Positions 58,874 through 64,000 of a stretch of 64,000 nucleotides of DNA are shown piece by piece. The DNA lies in NCBI RefSeq assembly GCF_029714305.1, contig NZ_CP121647.1:868001-932000 (forward strand), given 5' to 3'. Within the stretch, counting starts at the first letter, position 1. The number at the start of each line of letters is the position of its first letter. The position numbers and the translations under genes were made by a program. The DNA comes from Bradyrhizobium sp. CB3481. GTDB lineage: Bacteria; Pseudomonadota; Alphaproteobacteria; Rhizobiales; Xanthobacteraceae. The notes under the pieces are model-generated. The model was not told the origin of the DNA and made no database searches. It was given only the letters and a program-made list of their open reading frames with translations.

Positions 58874-59851
58874 TTGTTCGCCCGCGGAGGATCTTTCGAA
58901 TTGGTCTCGGAAAGCGATCTCAGTGCCGCTCTGGAAATCGTCCGGGCCGAGGCCGCCGGGCCGGTGGAAGGCATCTTTGGTCCGGCATCGGCGACGTGGC
59001 GGATCGACCGGGAGGCCGTCATCTTCCTCGGCGCCGGCCGTGCCCTGCTGCTGCAGCTCACGCATCCCTGGGTCGCTGCCGCCATCGCCGAGCACTCGCG
59101 CACCCTTGCCGATCCGGTCGGCCGATTTCATCGGACTTTTGAGCTGATGTTCACGATGGTGTTCGGCTCGCGCGACGGCGCGCTTGCCGCCGCGCGGCGG
59201 CTACACCGGCGCCACGCCATGATATCAGGCGTGCTGCCGGAGGCGGTCGGCGCGTTCGCCGCCGGCTCCGCCTACTGCGCTAACGATCTTGCGGCGCTGC
59301 GCTGGGTTCACGCCACGCTGGTTGAAACCGCCGCAATGGCGCACGATCTCGTCCTGCCGCCGCTCTCGATCAGCGAGCGTGAGCGCTATTGGGCCGAGAG
59401 CCGGCTGTACGCCGGATTGTTCGGGCTGAAGGGGGCCGATCTCCCGGCGGATTGGGCCGCGTTCGCGGACTACACCGCCGCCATGGCTCAATCCGAGACC
59501 TTGACTGTCAGCGCCGCAGCGCGTGAAGTTGCCGGACAGATCTTCGCCGGCGCTCGCCGATGGCTGCGCCCGCCGCGATGGTATCTGGCGCTCAGCGTCG
59601 GCATGCTGCCGGAGCGCTTGCGCGCCGGCTTCGGCCTCGATGTCAGCGAGCGCGACAGAAGAGCCGCGGAGCGTGCGCTGGCATGGCTGCGCCGCGTCTA
59701 TCCGCATCTGCCTGCGCGGGTTCGCTATGTCGGCCCCTATCACGAGGCGCAAGCGCGGCTGCAAGGAAAGCCACAGCCCGATCTTGCGACCCGATGCCTC
59801 AATCGCGCCTGGATCGGACGGCCGCGGCTTGCCGATGTCTGGGAGCGATGA
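58874..59851 (+). CDS. MpaB/DUF2236-type oxygenase-like protein
   Basis: Up to 325 residues from a TTG at 58874; a TTG at 58901 with GGAGG upstream is equally possible. Family features are the b-haem-region histidine in LLLQLTHPWVAAAIAEHS, FHRTFELMFTMVFGSRD, LHRRHAMISG and the NDLAALRWVHATLVETA block. Rubber oxygenase Lcp and fungal MpaB share this fold. The reaction here is unknown. It starts 33 bases after the MFS stop and may be cotranscribed. Confidence 0.8.
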   Translation: MFARGGSFELVSESDLSAALEIVRAEAAGPVEGIFGPASATWRIDREAVIFLGAGRALLLQLTHPWVAAAIAEHSRTLADPVGRFHRTFELMFTMVFGSRDGALAAARRLHRRHAMISGVLPEAVGAFAAGSAYCANDLAALRWVHATLVETAAMAHDLVLPPLSISERERYWAESRLYAGLFGLKGADLPADWAAFADYTAAMAQSETLTVSAAAREVAGQIFAGARRWLRPPRWYLALSVGMLPERLRAGFGLDVSERDRRAAERALAWLRRVYPHLPARVRYVGPYHEAQARLQGKPQPDLATRCLNRAWIGRPRLADVWER

Positions 59852-60017
59852 AACCGCTCGGCACGGTGATCACCGCACGATCATCGAACGTCCTCAAACG
59901 GCCAACGCATGAATAGGCGTGAGCCGGAGAGAAAAAGAAAACTCAAGCCTCGATTTCTCAAACACCAGCGGACGCGCTAGGTTACGGCATTCCATCACGC
60001 CGCCTGCGGAGCATTCA

Positions 60018-60323
60018 ATGGCACAATCCGATCAGCCAACTGCCGTCGACCCCGACAATGTTCCAGAGACGCTTTGCTGCGGCAGGTTCAATCTTTCCTT
60101 CCTCGCGGGTAACCTTGCCACCCTCACGTTTACGCATCCGAGGCCCAAGGCCGGCCCTCTGCTCGACTCCAACCAGATTCAGGACGAGACCGTGGTGCGC
60201 GCCCGCATCGTCATGCACCTCGACAATCTCGTGGCTCTCCGAAATTTCCTGAACGACGCCATCAAGGAAGGCACCCCCGCTACGGCCGAGCCGGCTTCCG
60301 GCGATGCCGGCAAGCTGAATTGA
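60018..60323 (+). CDS. Small hypothetical protein
   Basis: A 101-residue soluble protein from the ATG at 60018 with GGAG upstream. NLSFLAGNLATLTFTHPRPKAGPLLD and RARIVMHLDNLVALRNFLNDAIKE give a strand-rich half followed by a helix, loosely like DUF3467. That is a weak resemblance. Upstream in-frame codons from 59919 are of poor composition. The 243 bases after it show nothing recognisable. Confidence 0.55.
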   Translation: MAQSDQPTAVDPDNVPETLCCGRFNLSFLAGNLATLTFTHPRPKAGPLLDSNQIQDETVVRARIVMHLDNLVALRNFLNDAIKEGTPATAEPASGDAGKLN

Positions 60324-60566
60324 TCGGAATTCTTTATCCTCCCAGGTTGGGTTGTCGTGCTGCGCAAGCACTGCTTCAAAGCGTCGCATCGCTGCTGCTT
60401 TCCGGCCGAGCCGTCGGTGTGGTCGCCGGTTGATAGCCCATCACTTTGCATCCGCCGCACCTGGCGCGGCGGAATGGCCCGGATCCTGCTTTGACACGGG
60501 CGCGCCGACCTGATCCATTTCCAGCGGCGAGCGCGACAAGGCACAGCAGTTCAAGGAGGCCGGGCC

Positions 60567-62357
60567 ATGGAAGAACAGGAAATTCGAGACCTGATTGCGG
60601 ACGTCAAGAACGGCCAGCTGTCGCGGCGGGCCTTTGTCCAGCGCATGATCGCGGTCGGCCTGACGGCGCCGATGGCCGGGATGATGCTGAGCCAGTCCGG
60701 CGTCGCGATGGCCGCGACCACCTATCCCTACAAGCCGACCAAGGCGGGCGGCGGCGGCGTGCTGAAGCTGATGTACTGGCAGGCCATCACCTTGCTCAAT
60801 CCGCATTTCGCCGTCGGCACCAAGGACCAGGAAGGCTCGCGGATCTTTTACGAGCCGCTGGCGGGATGGGACAATGACGGCAATCTGGTGCCGGTGCTCG
60901 CGGCCGAGATTCCGAGCAAGGAGAACGATGGACTGGCCGAGGACGGCCGCTCCGTGACCTGGAAGCTGAAGCGCGGCGTCAAATGGCATGACGGCATGCC
61001 GTTTACGGCCGACGACGTCGTCTTCAACTGGGAATATGCCAAAAACCCCGATACCGCGGCGGTCTCGATCGCGAGCTACCGGGATATCAAGGTCGAGAAG
61101 ATCGACGACTTCACCGTCCGCGTCGTCTTCGCCAAGCCGACGCCGTTCTGGGCCGATGCCTTCGTCGGCAATTACGGCATGATCATCCCGAAGCATCTGT
61201 TCAAGGATTATATCGGCAGCAAGTCGCGCGAGGCGCCGAACAATCTGAAGCCGGTCGGCACCGGCGCCTACCTGTTCGTCGATTTCACCCCGGGCGACAT
61301 GCTGCGCGCCAAGATCAATCCCAACTACCACGTCGCCAACCGGCCGCAGTTCGACGAGCTGGAGGTCAAGGGCGGCGGCGATGCGGTGTCGGCGGCGCGC
61401 GCGGTGCTGCAGACCGGCGAATATGATTATGCCTGGAACATGCAGGTCGAAGACCAGATCCTGCTCAAGATGGAAGCCGTCGGCAAGGGCAAGATCAACA
61501 TCGTGACATCGGGCAATGTCGAATTCATCCAGCTCAATTCGACCGATCCCGCCGCCGAAGTCGACGGCGAGCGCGCCAGCATCAAGACAAAACATCCGCT
61601 GTTCTCCGATCCGGCGGTGCGCCAGGCCATCAATCTCCTGATCGATCGCAGCTCGATCGAGAAGCACATCTACGGCCGCACCGCGGTCGCCACCGCGAAC
61701 TTCCTCAACAACCCGGAGCGCTTCCGCTCGAAGAACACCAAATTCGAATTCAATGTCGACAAGGCCAACCACATCCTCGAGGCCGCCGGCTGGAAGAAGG
61801 GCCCGGACGGCATCCGCGCCAAGGACGGCAAGCAGCTGAAGTTCATGTACCAGACCTCGATCAACGCGCCCCGGCAGAAGACCCAGGCCATCATCAAGCA
61901 GGCGTGCCAGAAGGCCGGCATCGAGGTCGAGCTGAAGGCGGTGCTGGGCTCGGTATTCTTCTCCTCCGACGTTGCCAACCCCGACACCTACACGCATTTC
62001 TATTGCGACATGCAGATGTACAACACGACCATGCCGCAGGCCGATCCGCAGTTCTTCATGAACCAGTATGTGTCGTGGCAGGTCGCCAACAAGGACAACA
62101 AGTGGCAGGGCCGCAACGTCTCGCGCTGGCAAAGCAAGGAATATGACGAGATCTACAAGCAGGTCGAAAGCGAACTCGACGCCGTGAAGCGCGCTGCGCT
62201 GTTCATCAAGCTCAACGACCTCGTGGTGACGGACAATTACATTCAGCCGATCGTCTCGCGGACGCGCGTCGCCGCGCTGGGCGGCAAGGTGACCGCGCAT
62301 CTTTCGGGGTGGGACGCGGATTTGTGGCAGCTCGCGAGCTGGTACAAGGAGGGGTGA
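60567..62357 (+). CDS. Peptide/opine-type ABC substrate-binding protein with Tat signal
   Basis: A 596-residue SBP_bac_5 protein. The N-terminus has a twin-arginine signal (QLSRRAFVQRMIAVGLTAPM), so it is exported folded. Family blocks are GVLKLMYWQAITLLNPHF, VTWKLKRGVKWHDGMPFTADDVVFNWEYAK, GTGAYLFVDFTPGD and FSDPAVRQAINLLIDRSSI. AAGGAGG lies upstream. Permease and ATPase genes are not downstream, where a tRNA gene follows, so this is either an orphan or a displaced component. Ligand unknown. Confidence 0.88.
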   Translation: MEEQEIRDLIADVKNGQLSRRAFVQRMIAVGLTAPMAGMMLSQSGVAMAATTYPYKPTKAGGGGVLKLMYWQAITLLNPHFAVGTKDQEGSRIFYEPLAGWDNDGNLVPVLAAEIPSKENDGLAEDGRSVTWKLKRGVKWHDGMPFTADDVVFNWEYAKNPDTAAVSIASYRDIKVEKIDDFTVRVVFAKPTPFWADAFVGNYGMIIPKHLFKDYIGSKSREAPNNLKPVGTGAYLFVDFTPGDMLRAKINPNYHVANRPQFDELEVKGGGDAVSAARAVLQTGEYDYAWNMQVEDQILLKMEAVGKGKINIVTSGNVEFIQLNSTDPAAEVDGERASIKTKHPLFSDPAVRQAINLLIDRSSIEKHIYGRTAVATANFLNNPERFRSKNTKFEFNVDKANHILEAAGWKKGPDGIRAKDGKQLKFMYQTSINAPRQKTQAIIKQACQKAGIEVELKAVLGSVFFSSDVANPDTYTHFYCDMQMYNTTMPQADPQFFMNQYVSWQVANKDNKWQGRNVSRWQSKEYDEIYKQVESELDAVKRAALFIKLNDLVVTDNYIQPIVSRTRVAALGGKVTAHLSGWDADLWQLASWYKEG

Positions 62358-62417
62358 AGCTCGATCTCACTTGGCAAGGGCCACGCTACGCGTAGCTTGC
62401 AAAGGCGCGGAAGCAAT

Positions 62418-62502
62418 TGGTGCCCCTGGCCGGAATCGAACCAGCACTCCTTGCGGAACTCGATTTTGAGTCGAGCGCGTCTACCAGTTCCGCCACAGGG
62501 GC
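62418..62502 (-). tRNA. tRNA-Leu (anticodon CAA)
   Basis: An 85-base cloverleaf on the minus strand. The acceptor stem is GCCCCTG/CAGGGGC with encoded CCA (62420-62418). The D-arm contains GGCGGAACTGGTAGACGC; the anticodon stem CTCGA/TCGAG encloses loop CTCAAAA, giving anticodon CAA for the UUG codon. There is a long variable arm (TTCCGCAAGGAGT) typical of leucine tRNA, and GGTTCGATTCC is the T arm. Confidence 0.95.
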
Positions 62503-62672
62503 CTTCGGTCGCGGGGCGGATGCCCGGTGCGGCGAAGCGGGGCGGAATATAGCGGGCGGCTTGCGCGGGTCAACCCGCGCGGATGTGATTGTCGCGGCTC
62601 GATACGTCCGTGGCGGCGGGATCGGCCGGCTGCTATCTGTTCGGGCATGAACCCATGCTCCGGAGAGCGTCC

Positions 62673-63212
62673 GTGACATCGACTGCCGCCCATTCCCCGC
62701 CGTCGCGCCTTGCGGCCGATCCGGCCATTATGGCGGCGCTGGCGATTGCGGCCGTAGCCGCCGCGACGCTGGCCGGCGCCTGGTTCTTCCAGCTCGTGCT
62801 GGACATCCGGCCCTGTCCGCTCTGCCTTGAGCAGCGCTACGCCTATTACCTGGCCGTGCCGCTCGCCCTCGTAATCGCCTTCACAGCGGCGCGCGGGGCG
62901 CCGCGCTCTCTGCTGCTGGCCGGATTTGCCGTGCTTCTGCTCGCCGCGCTCGCCAATGCCTGGCTCGGGGGCTATCACGCCGGCGTCGAATGGAAGTTCT
63001 GGCCGGGGCCGAACGATTGCTCCGGCCCCGTCGCCGATCTCGGCAGCGCCGGCACGCTCTTGCAGCGCCTCGACACGGTCAAGGTGATCCGCTGCGACGA
63101 GGTGCAGTGGCGCTTCCTCGGCCTCTCGCTCGCCGGCTATAACGTGCTGATCTCGCTGGCGCTGGCCGTGATGGCCGTGTGGGGCATCGTGGCGGCGAAG
63201 CGGGCGGCGTAG
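62673..63212 (+). CDS. dsbB: Disulfide bond formation protein DsbB
   Basis: From the GTG at 62673 (GGAGAG 7 bases upstream) 179 residues; an ATG at 62655 is an alternative. Four membrane helices. The first periplasmic cysteine pair is CPLC in LDIRPCPLCLEQRYAYY; the second pair is in NDCSG and IRCDEVQWRFLGLSLAGYN, the DsbB pattern. It reoxidises DsbA-type thiol oxidases and passes electrons to quinone. Confidence 0.87.
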   Translation: MTSTAAHSPPSRLAADPAIMAALAIAAVAAATLAGAWFFQLVLDIRPCPLCLEQRYAYYLAVPLALVIAFTAARGAPRSLLLAGFAVLLLAALANAWLGGYHAGVEWKFWPGPNDCSGPVADLGSAGTLLQRLDTVKVIRCDEVQWRFLGLSLAGYNVLISLALAVMAVWGIVAAKRAA

Positions 63213-63223
63213 ATCGCTAGCTC

Positions 63224-63317
63224 GTAGGATGGGCAAAGGAGCGTAAGCGACGTGCCCACCATCCATCACCGAGTTCGCTGCTTGATGGTGGGCACGCTGC
63301 CGCTTTGCCCACCCTAC
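63224..63317. repeat. Long inverted repeat (GTAGGATGGGCAAAG family)
   Basis: GTAGGATGGGCAAAG (63224-63238) pairs with CTTTGCCCACCCTAC (63303-63317), and GTGCCCACCATC with GATGGTGGGCAC inside. It is the same class as the element at 13835, with arms ending in GTAGG and CCTAC. Confidence 0.75.
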
Positions 63318-63319
63318 GA

Positions 63320-63862
63320 CGCCTTTGATGTGACTGCCCGACGGGCAAATCACTTCCGATATTCAGAAATTACGTCAAGCCAGAAATTTCCGATAATCAG
63401 AAATATTCCGCTTCCGTTTTCACCCAAATCAGCGGCATAACTGCGCCCGTCTCGCCGCAAGATGAGGGGCGCTCGCGAACGTCACGAACGCGCGGTGGGA
63501 TGCGATGGACGCCGATGGCGCGAGAGACGTTGCGCGCCGGATGCGTACGGTGAAGTCGTGTGGTTCTGGCGCCGTGGTGCTGGCGTTAAGTCCGTAAGAC
63601 GCGAAAGCTGCTTGCGGGCGACGGAGGCAAAAGAGCCGTTCTCCGGGAAGAGCGCGAAGTAAGCCGTAAAGCCATTGCGCAGGGAAGGCCGGGATGCTTC
63701 CGCCGAACCTGTATGCTCGTGTGCATCTCTTGTTATGCGCAACCGCACACGAGACCGCGGGTGCGGCGCGCACCCGATCTTCCCTGCGCCCTCATATGAC
63801 GAGGGCAAAGACGATGCAAACCTCGGGCAATTCGTGTCGCGAGAACGCCGCCTCACACTCAG
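63320..63862. repeat. Half-kilobase non-coding repeat of bradyrhizobial type
   Basis: This stretch holds no credible gene. From memory, its order of segments recurs in many Bradyrhizobium intergenic regions: GACGGGCAAATCACTTCCGA, GGGGCGCTCGCGAACGTCAC, AAGTCGTGTGGTTCTGGCGC, GAAGTAAGCCGTAAAGCCAT, CATTGCGCAGGGAAGGCCGG and CCTGTATGCTCGTGTGCATC. Hairpins such as GCGGGTGCGGCGCGCACCCG can be seen. Together with the elements on each side it fills the 788 bases after dsbB. Confidence 0.6.
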
Positions 63863-63863
63863 T

Positions 63864-63984
63864 CGTCGTCCTCCGCCTTGTGCGCAATTGCGCACTGGGG
63901 CGGGGGACCCAGTATTCCAGAGGCCGCAGTGATTGAACCGAGAAGCCGCGGTGTACTGGATCCCCGCCTTCGCGGGGATGACGG
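63864..63984. repeat. Dispersed intergenic repeat with 16-bp palindrome, copy 2
   Basis: It has the same segment order as 13926-14044: GTGCGCAATTGCGCAC at 63880-63895, CCCAGTATTCCAGAGGC, GAGAAGCCGCGG and GTACTGGATC, then a CCCCGCCTTCGCGGGG hairpin in place of the CGCCCGG hairpin. Confidence 0.8.
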
Positions 63985-64000
63985 CTATGTGTTGGGCTCG

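Noticed and set aside
60441..60520. Possible end of a small minus-strand protein before the binding-protein gene
   Set aside because: The frame is simply the continuation of the antisense shadow; no start signal or family match.
60441..62300. A 619-codon open frame on the minus strand opposite the Tat-exported binding protein
   Set aside because: Its composition (His/Arg/Asp/Val-rich, no motifs) is that of antisense to GC-rich coding DNA; the plus-strand gene has clear family blocks and a ribosome-binding site.
63482..63895. A 137-codon minus-strand ORF in the terminal repeat region
   Set aside because: It lies wholly inside repeated non-coding sequence; no ribosome-binding site or domain was seen.

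Overview
The window is GC-rich chromosomal DNA from an alphaproteobacterium of the Bradyrhizobium / Nitrobacteraceae type. This rests on gene families (TrcR/DUF1013, an NdvA-like glucan exporter, ThrB of the aminoglycoside-phosphotransferase fold, DUF6494, MinCDE), on alphaproteobacterial regulatory motifs (CtrA boxes, EcfG-type promoters), and on many palindromic intergenic repeats that I associate with bradyrhizobia. No plasmid, phage, insertion sequence or CRISPR array was recognised.

Layout. 0.3-4.5 kb: an SDR, a CPA1 antiporter, a polytopic membrane protein and a TPR-LprI protein. 4.5-7.3 kb: a tryptophanyl-tRNA synthetase behind what reads as a complete ribosome-mediated attenuator (15-codon leader peptide with tandem Trp codons, competing hairpins, U-rich terminator), followed by a second TPR-LprI protein. 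7.5-10.4 kb: propionyl-CoA synthetase, a lipoprotein, DUF6494 and SemiSWEET. 10.5-13.8 kb: trcR divergent from ispH-thrB-rnhA. 14-21.9 kb: mostly minus-strand housekeeping genes (peroxiredoxin, DUF924, fadD, D,D-carboxypeptidase, ABC exporter, orphan solute-binding protein). 22-27.2 kb: a small exported protein, HisE-like, DedA-like, nitronate monooxygenase, SDR and thioesterase. 27.3-29.5 kb: a LivJ-like binding protein with an extra N-terminal domain and a single-pass membrane protein. 30-32 kb: minCDE behind a perfect CtrA box. 32-37.3 kb: acyl-CoA ligase, a second nitronate monooxygenase and an MscS channel. 37.3-40 kb: an accessory-looking segment with three tiny ORFs and a caspase-fold protein that lacks both catalytic residues. 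40-46.3 kb: a MocR/EamA divergent pair and several small envelope proteins. 46.3-50.6 kb: a two-component system and threonine ammonia-lyase. 51-56 kb: a tungstate-type ABC operon (tupBCA) with a divergent HTH/binding-protein regulator, a decayed remnant of a related gene, and a translationally coupled small exported protein. 56-63.2 kb: lytic transglycosylase, MFS, MpaB-like oxygenase, a Tat-exported peptide-binding protein, tRNA-Leu(CAA) and DsbB. 63.2-64 kb: intergenic repeats.

The most distinctive signals are regulatory. They are the tryptophan attenuator in front of the synthetase gene; four EcfG-like (general stress sigma factor) promoters, each just upstream of a small exported or membrane-anchored protein gene; and two perfect CtrA boxes, one at minC and one in a divergent intergenic region between two uncharacterised genes. 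All assignments come from reading the sequence. No database search or folding program was run.
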